Source: a virus
Reading direction: 5' to 3' (one strand)
IMG/VR virus record: IMGVR_UViG_3300032213_000917
Location: 1 to 36,955 of that record
DNA: 36,955 nt
The number at the start of each line of letters is the position of its first letter. Position 1 is the stretch's first letter. A program made the translations under genes and the position numbers. The notes below the pieces were generated by a model. It ran no database searches. It worked only from the letters and a program-made list of their open reading frames with translations, and was not told where the DNA came from. This document shows positions 13,383 through 22,548 of the stretch, in pieces.

Positions 13383-14429
13383 CTATGAGAAACAACATTG
13401 CTCATCAAATGTGTAGGGATTATCACCTTGAGTACCAACCGATGGAATTGTTCCAGGTTGAACACATCTTGATTGTGATGGTTGCCCAACACTAATTGTT
13501 ACGGTATTTGTTGAACCTCCACAATTTACATAAGTCCATGTTTCTGCGGGTTCACCTAAATCACCACTATTATTAAAGTACCATCTTGAACAATAATTTG
13601 CAACACAAGTTGGTGCAGTACCTTGCACACTAAATGCGGGATAAAAAGATTGAGGTGTTGTTGATGAAATATAATAACGAGTATATCCAAATCCAATATC
13701 TGCAATATAAAATCCATTTGCATAATAAGTATTTGAACGAACAACTACTGCTAAATCTTGTTGACAATTGCATGGATTAATATAGTACACATTATAATAA
13801 TATAATGTTTGTCCTGTACATACCGAACCTTCAACCGATGTAATTTGATTGCTATAATTTGTATGTGAACTACCCTCTAATAAATATAAAGTACCAGGGC
13901 CATTGATATAATAATACCCATTTGAATAATTATTGTATGACCACCATTGTTGTGAATTACTTAAAGCACAAGTTGATGTATTTACATTATAGGTAACATA
14001 GGTATAAATAGTAACGGGTGTACAAATAACCGAAACATAAGATGTTATTTGATTGGTAAATGTGGTATGTGTTGATGGAATAATTTGATACAAACTACCC
14101 GTTCCATTAAGGTTGTATGAACCATAAGGAATATCTAAATACGACCAAAATGGTATAGGATTACTTGTTGTACAAGCGGTTGGACTTAAATCATATCTTT
14201 GGTAGGTATAAACCTTTGCACTTAAATTATTCTTAACAACCAATTGATTAGATGCCTTAGATGCTAATGGACTTGTTTGAATATCAACATAAGCCAATGC
14301 CTCGGTTTTTGTGATTTGCTTTGTTCCACTTGGAACACTACTAATGGCAACGAATATACCATTAGCAATAGCATCTCTCAAATTATTTAAACTCACACAT
14401 TGGTTTGTCGCTAATGTTGACCAAGGCAT
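13383..14429 (-). CDS. Tyr/Cys-rich repeat protein, putative fibre component
   Basis: 348 aa. The first ~70 residues (MPWSTLATNQCVSLNNLRDA ... LVVKNNLSAK) form an N-terminal domain. Three diverged tandem units of ~65-70 residues follow, each starting with a Y-rich strand (VYTYQRY; IYTYVTY; LYYYNVY), then a Cys, a W/Y-S-Y turn, G-Y-Y/N-L and an I-T-S-V-x-V/G-S-V-C ending. Cysteine is frequent and the C-terminus is DEQCCFS. It begins 1 base after the S74 tail fibre gene ends, so it is probably a fibre tip or receptor-binding accessory. Not assigned to a named family. Confidence 0.65.
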   Translation of the reverse strand: MPWSTLATNQCVSLNNLRDAIANGIFVAISSVPSGTKQITKTEALAYVDIQTSPLASKASNQLVVKNNLSAKVYTYQRYDLSPTACTTSNPIPFWSYLDIPYGSYNLNGTGSLYQIIPSTHTTFTNQITSYVSVICTPVTIYTYVTYNVNTSTCALSNSQQWWSYNNYSNGYYYINGPGTLYLLEGSSHTNYSNQITSVEGSVCTGQTLYYYNVYYINPCNCQQDLAVVVRSNTYYANGFYIADIGFGYTRYYISSTTPQSFYPAFSVQGTAPTCVANYCSRWYFNNSGDLGEPAETWTYVNCGGSTNTVTISVGQPSQSRCVQPGTIPSVGTQGDNPYTFDEQCCFS

Positions 14430-14430
14430 A

Positions 14431-17400
14431 TTATCCTAAATTTAATTGCGTTTCTAATTCTTTAACTCTTTGTTCTAATGATTGCACCTTGGCAACTAAA
14501 ACTTCTCTATAGGACAAGTTTAATAAACCATTTGTTCCTTTTGTTACCGCACTTGGTAGGATTCCTTGAACATCTTGTGCAAAGTATCCAAGTTCCTCTT
14601 TGCCATGCTTCGTGTATAATTTGGCGGTAATTGATTCAATTCCTTTCACCAAGTAATTATCGGTGATTAAAGTTTTGATTGTTTTATCCGAACTTTCAAA
14701 GAATGATGTTGCCGTTACCGATGAACTGAATGTTGCTGCACCTGTGGAGGCTGCAATAGTTAACCTTGTTGTGGCATTTGTTCTTAAATTTAAATCATAA
14801 CTATTAACTGTACCGATAAATAATCCTCCACTATTTTGTATTCGTGAAGTTACCGTGCCGTCGCTAATATCAATATAACCATTTGTTGAACCCGTAAATG
14901 AAGCTATTGGCGCAGTTGAACTTACAAGGTTTAATTTAAATCCCGCATCCGTTGTTGTGCCTATTAGGACGTTTCCCGCATCGGTAATTCTCATTTTCTC
15001 CGAATTGGCTCTTACATAAAATCCTAAATATGGACTATTAGAATTATAACTCGCACCAATTTCTCCCCATATTGTACCTCCCGCATCAAAACCAATTTTT
15101 ACCGCAGAGGCGGCATTAGTGCTTGGATTCTTTGCAACTATTGATGTCACAAATCCTGCCGTAGATGCCCCATCTACTTGTAAACGATACCCAGGAGAAG
15201 TAGTCCCGATGCCTACGTTGCCATTAGACAAAAATCTTGCTATTTCAGTACCACCCGTTGTTCCTATACTTATTGCATCTGCATTACCAAAACGACCTAC
15301 AATTAAATCGGTTGCTATTGCACCACTAAATCTAATTAAGTTTGCATTTGCGGTTTGTGCTTTTAAATACAATGTATTACCACTAACCCCACTATTCGTA
15401 GAACCACTTGGATTGTTTATAACTAATTTACCCTCCGTTGGTGATGTTTCTCCGATGCCTACATTACCACTATTACCTTTAATAAGCATTGCGGTATAGG
15501 TAACATTGCTTGCATTTGTTAAAGAAATCCCTAAATCTGAATCATAGCCATTAGTTGGATTATAGGATTGAAAACTTGTTTTACAAAATGTGCCATCATA
15601 ATTTGCCTCTAAAAATGTTAATGGATTACCCGCAGATTGAAATCCTGTAACCATCATTGAACCATTCCAAACGTGTAATTTAGTGCTTGGGGCAGTTGTC
15701 CCTATACCTACATTACCTGTCGAAGTAATCCGTAAACGTTCTGAACCATTTGTTTCAAAATAAATATTCGGGCCATTCTTTTGTCCTATGTATGCAAAAC
15801 CACTTGGTGATTGAAATTCAATAGGATTTGTTTCTGTACTATTTGAAATTCTTAATAAGGTACCCGAACCATTAATATTTAATAATCTTGCGGGAGATGT
15901 CGTTCCGATGCCAACGTTCCCCGATGTATTAAGGTACATTCTATATGCCCCATTAACATAAACTCCTAAATCACCTGTTAGATTATCAAATCCAATTCCA
16001 TTAGCATTATTAATGTAAGAATAAAGGAATGTATATGGTGCGGTATGATTAGTTTTAATTGCTATCCCCGATGTTGCACCATTGATATGTAATTTAGAAC
16101 CCGATGTTGTAGTTCCCACCATTAAATTTCCACTCGCATCCAAAGTCATCGCTTGGGTGAAAGTAATAGCGTTTCCTGCCGTTCCACTTGGTGCGGTAAA
16201 CCATGCGTGTTCACCACTTTGTTGACGATAAATTGTTGAATAACCCGTTACTAAATATTTATCACCATTACCATCCCAATTGGTTGATAAATAGGTGTAT
16301 TGGGAATTATTAACCAAAGCGGTTTGACTTCCAATTTGTAATGCTTTTAATCCTGCACTCCACCCACTCGGTGTAACACCTAAGCCAAGGTTGCCTGCGG
16401 TGTTTAATTGTAATTGAACTGTTGAACCACCACTTGCAAATACAATACTTCCACTATCATTTCGTATTCCTAAATTATTAGAACCACCAATACTAAATGC
16501 ATTTCCATCTCCAAATATTTGATTAGTTTGAGTTCCCGCATTTACTCTATAACGTGTTGTTGCATTAATTTCACCACTCACATCCAACTTATAAGTATTA
16601 TTGGTGTTTCCGATGGATAGATTTCCTAAGGAGGTAATACGCATTCGTTCAGTAGTGCCCCCCGTAGCAAATGATAAATATTGGCTACTTGTTGGTAAAA
16701 CTCCATCGGACATATATGAACGAATATATGCACCTACCGCATTTCCTGTTCCAGAATCATCACCATTGTAAAAATCTATTGCCCCAATTAATTGACCATT
16801 TGATAAAGTATTAGCGTTGTTTGCTATCCTTAATGTTGGGCCATCTGTATTATCTGTTGTTTGAGAAATCTCTAATTTAGTTGCAGGCGATGTTGTGCCA
16901 ATGCCTACATTCGTACCATTATCATAAATCAAACTATTACCCAACGTGGAGGCACTTGTTGCCTTTGGAATATACCCACTTATCAATCCACCAATTGTTC
17001 CACTGATTGTCCATGACCTATCCGCACTTAAATCATAAGTTGTACCATTAATAGTTAATGTTCTTGCATTAGTTACGGGAGTGTAACCCAATGCGGTTGT
17101 AACCATACCACTTGTGATGCCACTAATATACCCCGCACCATTAGTTAATTGACTTGTATTTGTTGGAATTGTAATAACACCCGTTGTGCTATTGTATGCC
17201 CCACTACCCGCAACAAATGATAGAGATGCTCTTGCTAACGCATCCGTGTATTGAGTAATGGTATTTGTAATTACACCCGTAGTTGAATTGTAACTAATAC
17301 CCGTGCCTCCACTAATGGATGCTCTTGCTCTGCTATCTAAGTAATATAAATTACCACTCTCGGTAACTTGTGCGGTTGTATAATCACCACTTGTGGCAAC

Positions 17401-19917
17401 GATTGCCCCCGTTCTACCAAATACACTCGTAACCGCATCGGTGTTTATATCACTCCATGATGCGGTTAATGTTGTGCCATCTTGCTTGGTTAATGTTAAT
17501 GTTTTTGTTGTTGTTCCGCTAACACCAATTGATGTTAATGAACGATTATAGGCGGTATCCCAATTGCCTTGTGAACTAATTGTTGGTAATGAGTACCCCG
17601 CACTAAATGCTAATGCTAATGTACCACTCGTTGTAACGGGTGAACCACTAACACTAAATCCCGTTGGGGCGGATAATCCCACACTTGTAACCGTTCCCGC
17701 ATTACCACTTGACACACTACCATCGGCCATTAAAAATTGTGATGATGTGCCTCCGCTTTTAATAAACTTGTTTGCAGTTAAATCATTAACAAATGTTGCA
17801 TTCCCACTTGAATACATTACAAATTTGTTAGTGATACCACTATTTATCTCAAATCCACCACCATCGTTTTGGATATTCCAAATTGTTCCACTACTTGTGT
17901 CGCTTAATTGGATATTAGGATACGAATAAGCTAAAGCTAAATCTCCTGTTAATACACCTCCTGCAAGATTTAACTTTAAGTTAAGACCTGTATTTACTGC
18001 ATTAACACTTGGATACTTAGTAGAAGAAGCATTTAAGTTACTTTGTAAGTTAGCTAATGTCTGATAGGTAGAATTAGCAGTAGATAAAGCAACATATTCA
18101 GTTTGGTCTAATGTATAAGTATTTAAACCATTTTTACGCAATAAACCCGTAGTTAATTCTAATCCTGCAATAGAAGCTAAATCAGCATCGTAAGGTTGGT
18201 AATTTGTATTATCTACACTACCATCCGCTTTAAGAAATTGAGTAGATGTACCACCTGACTTAATTAATGCACTTGCGGTTAAGTTATTTACAAAAGTAGC
18301 GTTACCGCTTGAGAATATGTAAAAGTTATTAGTTGCACCATAATTCAATTTAAATGTTGAACCATCGTTTTGAATATTCCATGTTGTACCCGAAGACACA
18401 TCACTTAAAGCAATGTTAGGATACGAGTAGTTTAATGTTAAGCCACCTGTTAATGTACCACCTGTTAAGTTTAACTTTAATGCTAACCCAGTATTTACCG
18501 CATTAACGGAAGGATATTTAGTTGTGGAGGCAGTAAGGTTAGATGATAAATTAGCTAATGTTTGGTAAGTAGAACCTGCAATAGCAACCGATAAATATTC
18601 TGTTTGGTCTAACTCCCAAGTATTTAATCCATTCTTTCTTAAAAGACCAGTAGTTAAAGCAAGATTATCAATTGCAGTTAAGTCAGCAGATAATGGTTGA
18701 TATGCAGTTGCATCACTTGAACCATCAGCCTTTAGGAACTCCGTAGATAGCCCTCCTACCTTCTTAAATTGATTGGCTAATACGTTTCCACCAACCACTA
18801 ACTTTTCGGTCAATGTGAGGCTTCCAATGGCTACGTTATTACCATTAGTGTATAGTGGAGAGTTGTTTAATAATAATGTGTCATCGTAATATGGAAGATA
18901 CCCTTGTGTCTTAAAGATTATACGATTCTCCCATACTTTAGTATTGCTATTATAAACTAATACATCTTTATTTAATGCACCAACAATTTTAACATTATGT
19001 AACTCATCTAACTCATATCCGTTATCTACCTTAACATAAATCTTACCATTGTTTTGATGCGAATAAGCTACAAAACCAAGAATAATTGTATGAATAGGTG
19101 CTTGTGGTTTAATGTTAGTAATCTTACCAGCAGTAGTACCACTTAAGTATAAAGTATCACCATCATTCCAAGTTTCACCTTGTAAAGAACCTGTCGTGTT
19201 AATCCCATCTAATAAACCCGAAGTCATAATAAAACCTTCTTGGTTATTATTAATATTCTCAGCAACTAAACCAATAGTATCTTTTGAGTTAGCATCATTA
19301 TTAGCTAATGCTAATCCTACTTGTAATCTTTGTCCTTGAGCACCAATAATCTTTACTACTTTATAATCAGCTTTAAGCAAATTTGTAGTAGTACCATTAA
19401 CAACTCTTGCAACACTATCCTCACCTATTTGTAAATTAATATTACCTCCTTTTAAACGAAGGTTTGCAGTACCATCTGGACTATCCCAAGCAATTGTACC
19501 CTCGGTAGCAGGAATAGAAGTAGGAGAGGTATTTAATTGTAAGTAATCAGCTTTTAAACCATAAGTACCTAAATCAACATTTGTTGTTGCTCCTGTGTAA
19601 GGAACTGTTCCACTTAAATTAGCAATAATAATACCCATCACCACATTGTTAATCAATGGGCTATCAGGATAAACACGAACATTACGAGTGTACATTGGAT
19701 TCCAAGCCGTTCCGTGAGAACGAATCCAAACATAATAATCCGTAGTGGCAGTCAATGTGACATCAATATCGGGGTCATCAGTTTGGAATGTAGTTGGAGT
19801 AGTCGCAGGAAAAGTATTTGCGATAGTTACTCCATAATCAATGTTTCCTGCAACAGGCATTGGAACATAACCTGCTGAAGTAAACTCTTGAAATACTCTT
19901 ATTGTCTTTATTGCCAT
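14431..19917 (-). CDS. Giant tail fibre with S74 intramolecular chaperone
   Basis: 1828 aa, the largest gene. The N-terminal ~100 residues (MAIKTIRVFQEFTSAGYVPM ... DYYVWIRSHGTAWNP) probably attach to the tail. Residues ~380-730 hold two near-identical ~167-residue units. The long remainder has many repeats of GNVGIGTTSP-like turns typical of trimeric beta fibres. The C-terminal ~100 residues (SSDKTIKTL; LYTKHGKEELGYFAQDVQ; ILPSAV; SYREVLVAKVQSLEQRVKEL) are the peptidase S74 chaperone, which trimerises the fibre and then cuts itself off. The role is host receptor binding. The antisense frames inside it are shadows. Confidence 0.9.
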   Translation of the reverse strand: MAIKTIRVFQEFTSAGYVPMPVAGNIDYGVTIANTFPATTPTTFQTDDPDIDVTLTATTDYYVWIRSHGTAWNPMYTRNVRVYPDSPLINNVVMGIIIANLSGTVPYTGATTNVDLGTYGLKADYLQLNTSPTSIPATEGTIAWDSPDGTANLRLKGGNINLQIGEDSVARVVNGTTTNLLKADYKVVKIIGAQGQRLQVGLALANNDANSKDTIGLVAENINNNQEGFIMTSGLLDGINTTGSLQGETWNDGDTLYLSGTTAGKITNIKPQAPIHTIILGFVAYSHQNNGKIYVKVDNGYELDELHNVKIVGALNKDVLVYNSNTKVWENRIIFKTQGYLPYYDDTLLLNNSPLYTNGNNVAIGSLTLTEKLVVGGNVLANQFKKVGGLSTEFLKADGSSDATAYQPLSADLTAIDNLALTTGLLRKNGLNTWELDQTEYLSVAIAGSTYQTLANLSSNLTASTTKYPSVNAVNTGLALKLNLTGGTLTGGLTLNYSYPNIALSDVSSGTTWNIQNDGSTFKLNYGATNNFYIFSSGNATFVNNLTASALIKSGGTSTQFLKADGSVDNTNYQPYDADLASIAGLELTTGLLRKNGLNTYTLDQTEYVALSTANSTYQTLANLQSNLNASSTKYPSVNAVNTGLNLKLNLAGGVLTGDLALAYSYPNIQLSDTSSGTIWNIQNDGGGFEINSGITNKFVMYSSGNATFVNDLTANKFIKSGGTSSQFLMADGSVSSGNAGTVTSVGLSAPTGFSVSGSPVTTSGTLALAFSAGYSLPTISSQGNWDTAYNRSLTSIGVSGTTTKTLTLTKQDGTTLTASWSDINTDAVTSVFGRTGAIVATSGDYTTAQVTESGNLYYLDSRARASISGGTGISYNSTTGVITNTITQYTDALARASLSFVAGSGAYNSTTGVITIPTNTSQLTNGAGYISGITSGMVTTALGYTPVTNARTLTINGTTYDLSADRSWTISGTIGGLISGYIPKATSASTLGNSLIYDNGTNVGIGTTSPATKLEISQTTDNTDGPTLRIANNANTLSNGQLIGAIDFYNGDDSGTGNAVGAYIRSYMSDGVLPTSSQYLSFATGGTTERMRITSLGNLSIGNTNNTYKLDVSGEINATTRYRVNAGTQTNQIFGDGNAFSIGGSNNLGIRNDSGSIVFASGGSTVQLQLNTAGNLGLGVTPSGWSAGLKALQIGSQTALVNNSQYTYLSTNWDGNGDKYLVTGYSTIYRQQSGEHAWFTAPSGTAGNAITFTQAMTLDASGNLMVGTTTSGSKLHINGATSGIAIKTNHTAPYTFLYSYINNANGIGFDNLTGDLGVYVNGAYRMYLNTSGNVGIGTTSPARLLNINGSGTLLRISNSTETNPIEFQSPSGFAYIGQKNGPNIYFETNGSERLRITSTGNVGIGTTAPSTKLHVWNGSMMVTGFQSAGNPLTFLEANYDGTFCKTSFQSYNPTNGYDSDLGISLTNASNVTYTAMLIKGNSGNVGIGETSPTEGKLVINNPSGSTNSGVSGNTLYLKAQTANANLIRFSGAIATDLIVGRFGNADAISIGTTGGTEIARFLSNGNVGIGTTSPGYRLQVDGASTAGFVTSIVAKNPSTNAASAVKIGFDAGGTIWGEIGASYNSNSPYLGFYVRANSEKMRITDAGNVLIGTTTDAGFKLNLVSSTAPIASFTGSTNGYIDISDGTVTSRIQNSGGLFIGTVNSYDLNLRTNATTRLTIAASTGAATFSSSVTATSFFESSDKTIKTLITDNYLVKGIESITAKLYTKHGKEELGYFAQDVQGILPSAVTKGTNGLLNLSYREVLVAKVQSLEQRVKELETQLNLG
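17755..18760 (-). repeat. Tandem duplication inside the tail fibre gene
   Basis: Two units of about 500 bp (roughly 18256-18760 and 17755-18255). Each encodes the order FLKADGSS/V...YQP, TTGLLRKNGLNT, STYQTLANL, KYPSVNAVNTGL, YSYPNI and SSGNATFVN, with about 70-80% similar residues. A third partial start (GGTSSQFLMADGS) lies at ~17754. This is consistent with fibre lengthening by unequal recombination. Confidence 0.8.
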
Positions 19918-19922
19918 TTTAT

Positions 19923-20501
19923 CTATTCTTTTTGACCTATCGGGCTAATCCAACAGTCCTCTGTGTACACCTTTGTAAAGTAAGCCAAATTTACATTATC
20001 TGAACCACTACTACAACACAAATGCTTTTCGATTGTGCCATAAGATGCAGTATCATCTACTGAGGTGTCTAATGTAATCCATGTAATTGAAGCAGGTGCA
20101 GTTTCCTCAGGTTGTAAAGAATATTTAAAAGCTATTGTGTTGCCATTAATATACATCTCAAACCATATACCTTGAGTAACATTTACATCAGTAGGAAACG
20201 ATGTATAAACAATACCATCGGTTGTGGCTCTACGATATATCTTTATAAAGCCATCACCATCAACCATTATACCCACAAAAGGTACATTGTCTTTAGCTTG
20301 TTTTCTTAATTGTATTCCTGCTTTAGAACCTGTTGTGTCAGGCTCGAAAGTCTTTAAATAAGCTCTTAATGTAAAGGTGGTAAGGGTTTCACTCCACCCG
20401 TAGATATATCCTTCATCCTTGGTCGAATAAAAGTCTCCTGAGCCATACATCTCGATAGATGTTCTACTCTTGTAGTAAAAGTATCCTATTTCTCTTGCCA
20501 T
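19923..20501 (-). CDS. Putative lectin-like tail / fibre-associated protein
   Basis: 192 aa. The pattern of strands (TTFTLRAYLKTFEPDTTGSK; AGIQLR; VPFVGIMVDGDGFIKIYRRA; GIWFEMYINGNTIAFKYSL) resembles a concanavalin A-like jelly roll that binds sugars. It sits between the tail-tip protein and the giant fibre, so a baseplate or fibre-adaptor role is likely. The -1 frame extension of the upstream tail-tip gene ends 5 bases before this start, which explains the apparent gap in the otherwise packed operon. Confidence 0.6.
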   Translation of the reverse strand: MAREIGYFYYKSRTSIEMYGSGDFYSTKDEGYIYGWSETLTTFTLRAYLKTFEPDTTGSKAGIQLRKQAKDNVPFVGIMVDGDGFIKIYRRATTDGIVYTSFPTDVNVTQGIWFEMYINGNTIAFKYSLQPEETAPASITWITLDTSVDDTASYGTIEKHLCCSSGSDNVNLAYFTKVYTEDCWISPIGQKE

Positions 20502-20506
20502 TGTAA

Positions 20507-20613
20507 TTAAGGTATAAAGTCATCCATAAAGAAGGCAACGAATTTACTGAATAATGAACCTGCACCACCAGCTTGACCAAGGTCTGTACCTACCCCGTTA
20601 CGATTTTTTTTTT
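20507..20613 (-). other. -1 frame C-terminal extension of the tail-tip gene
   Basis: After TCT and ten A residues, the -1 frame reads N-R-N-G-V-G-T-D-L-G-Q and on to FVAFFMDDFIP, 32 residues, stopping at 20507. That frame is closed by TAA immediately 5' of the A run and has no ATG until near its end, so it is reachable only through the slip. It fills the gap up to the next start at 20501. Ribosomal or transcriptional slippage, or a homopolymer count error or mutation, would all explain it. Confidence 0.65.
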
Positions 20614-22548
20614 AGAGGAACTAAGTTCCTGATACACGATGTTGTTTTCAACATCAAATAGCGTACAATTTATGGAAGGATTAATTTCGTTGGAGGTGAG
20701 TTCCATGAACACAACCTCAGCAGTACAATCCCTTTCATTTAGCTTCATTGACAATGGGAAAAACTTCTTGTCTGCTAATGCACCTTGAACAGGAAAATTA
20801 TAAATAGCACCATACTCAAGTTGCTCCCCAATGATAGTTCCTGTAAAAATATTACGATAATCAGAATATTGATTAAGTACATTTCTTACCGCTAACTCTT
20901 GAATCTTATATCCATACTCCTCATTTCTTTCGTAATAGATTTCACTTAAAGAAAATCCATCTGCAATTATATTTGACTCATCGTTAATATAAGTTATTCC
21001 ATTTTGCTTTAAGATTGGGCTACCATTATACACAGTAATCACATTAGGATTAATAGATGTGTCTTTTGGATTTACTGCAATTGTACTTTCTAAATTATAA
21101 GGTATAATTGATTGCTCACCAATAGAAACCTCTACATTTAAATAAGTAAAAATTTGGTTGTACAATCCTGCATAACCTGGGAAGTAATAAACCTTTAAGT
21201 AAACAGTACCACTATGAGGTAAATTAATATTTGTTTCAGAAGTAAAATTGTTTCTACCCATAGATGGTTGAGTAGTTGTCCAAACACCTCCTGCAAAATA
21301 CTTTGTAGTGTATCCTACTTCCTCTAATCTAATCTCAAATCCAATATTTGATAAAACACCTAAGGTGTAAGAAAAGGATTCGTCAGAAGCCAAATAAACA
21401 CTATACTGAACGTAAGCATTTAATTGAGTTAAAGCTATGTTCCATTCAGTTGTACTATTATTTAAACAAGGGTAAGCATCACCACTAACTGTAAAACTAT
21501 TCCAAGACATTGTAGCAGGAGGAGTTCCTGAGGCATTATCTAAAATAGTTAATGTTGCATCTTGACCTGCTCCATCCGTTTGGTATTTTGCATAGGTATA
21601 ACCTAAGCCATCCTTAGAAAAGATATTAAGATTACTATTTAAGATAGAATCTCCGTTGTAATATTGGTAATCTATTTGACCTTGCTTATAAAACCTTCTA
21701 ATCTTTCTTTTAGGTTCTGCAATAATCAAGAAATCAGTTCCGTGATAAAATTGTCTGATTGTATTAGTTCCCGTGTAAGAACCTGCATTATTATATTTGT
21801 CAGTTGTGTAATTACCAAATACTAAATCTTTTAGTTTAATAATAAACCATTGACCTTTATTTTGGTAAATAACCAAATTAAAAATATTACAAATACTTTT
21901 AATGATATTATCAACTGAAATAGGTTGATTACCTTTCTCTCTAAAGACATTTATGTATGTACCAATAACATCTATAATTCTATCAAATGATTGGTAGTTC
22001 TTATTCTTTAGCTTTAGTAAAATGTTAAAATTGTAATTATATCCAATAAATCTTAAAGCACTTGCAAAGATGTCTTTAAATGAATTTATGCCATATAACT
22101 TTCTGCCATTGTTTTCTTTTAAGATAGCATTTTTAAATGCACTTAATCCATCAATAGTTTTAAACTCAATTGCAGGATAACGTAAGAATATATCTTCTTC
22201 ACATAACTCAGGAGAAACAAATCCTGTCCAAAATAAAACACCATTACGATAGTATTCTAACACATATTCTTTTTCATCCTCACTAATGATACTATCCATA
22301 TTGATAGCACCACCTAACACCTTAAAAGAAAGAACACTACCTTTTATTGGGTAGAATATATCATCGTCAGCAGTAGGATAATCAATCTCTACGGGAGTAA
22401 CTTGCCCATAAGGAATTGTTATTACTGAACCCGAATAACTCTTTTGTAGAATTAAAACCTTGCAACTAACTATTTTAAGTGCTTGGTCTTTAAATGGCTT
22501 ACAAGTACCATCAAATTCAAATTGATATTTAGTTCCGTATCCTACCAT
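20590..22548 (-). CDS. Tail-tip / baseplate hub protein
   Basis: 652 aa in the zero frame, ending ...SSSKKKIVTG. It lies directly after the tape measure gene, the place of Dit/Tal-type baseplate proteins. Visible strands such as KEYVLEYYRNGVLFWTGFV, KTIDGLSAFKNA and IYQNKGQWFIIKL are typical of Bacteroidota phage tail proteins in this position. There is no recognised enzymatic motif. A run of ten A residues (minus strand; T10 at 20604-20613 on the plus strand) interrupts the last codons. A -1 slip there gives a 680-aa product ending at 20507 (see separate entry). Start shares a base with the tape measure stop. Confidence 0.75.
   Translation of the reverse strand: MVGYGTKYQFEFDGTCKPFKDQALKIVSCKVLILQKSYSGSVITIPYGQVTPVEIDYPTADDDIFYPIKGSVLSFKVLGGAINMDSIISEDEKEYVLEYYRNGVLFWTGFVSPELCEEDIFLRYPAIEFKTIDGLSAFKNAILKENNGRKLYGINSFKDIFASALRFIGYNYNFNILLKLKNKNYQSFDRIIDVIGTYINVFREKGNQPISVDNIIKSICNIFNLVIYQNKGQWFIIKLKDLVFGNYTTDKYNNAGSYTGTNTIRQFYHGTDFLIIAEPKRKIRRFYKQGQIDYQYYNGDSILNSNLNIFSKDGLGYTYAKYQTDGAGQDATLTILDNASGTPPATMSWNSFTVSGDAYPCLNNSTTEWNIALTQLNAYVQYSVYLASDESFSYTLGVLSNIGFEIRLEEVGYTTKYFAGGVWTTTQPSMGRNNFTSETNINLPHSGTVYLKVYYFPGYAGLYNQIFTYLNVEVSIGEQSIIPYNLESTIAVNPKDTSINPNVITVYNGSPILKQNGITYINDESNIIADGFSLSEIYYERNEEYGYKIQELAVRNVLNQYSDYRNIFTGTIIGEQLEYGAIYNFPVQGALADKKFFPLSMKLNERDCTAEVVFMELTSNEINPSINCTLFDVENNIVYQELSSSKKKIVTG

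Noticed and set aside
15119-15499. Plus-strand frame of 126 codons inside the tail fibre gene
   Set aside because: Antisense shadow of a repetitive, low-complexity coding region; no leader or promoter. The same applies to frames at 17564-17929 and 19112-19339.
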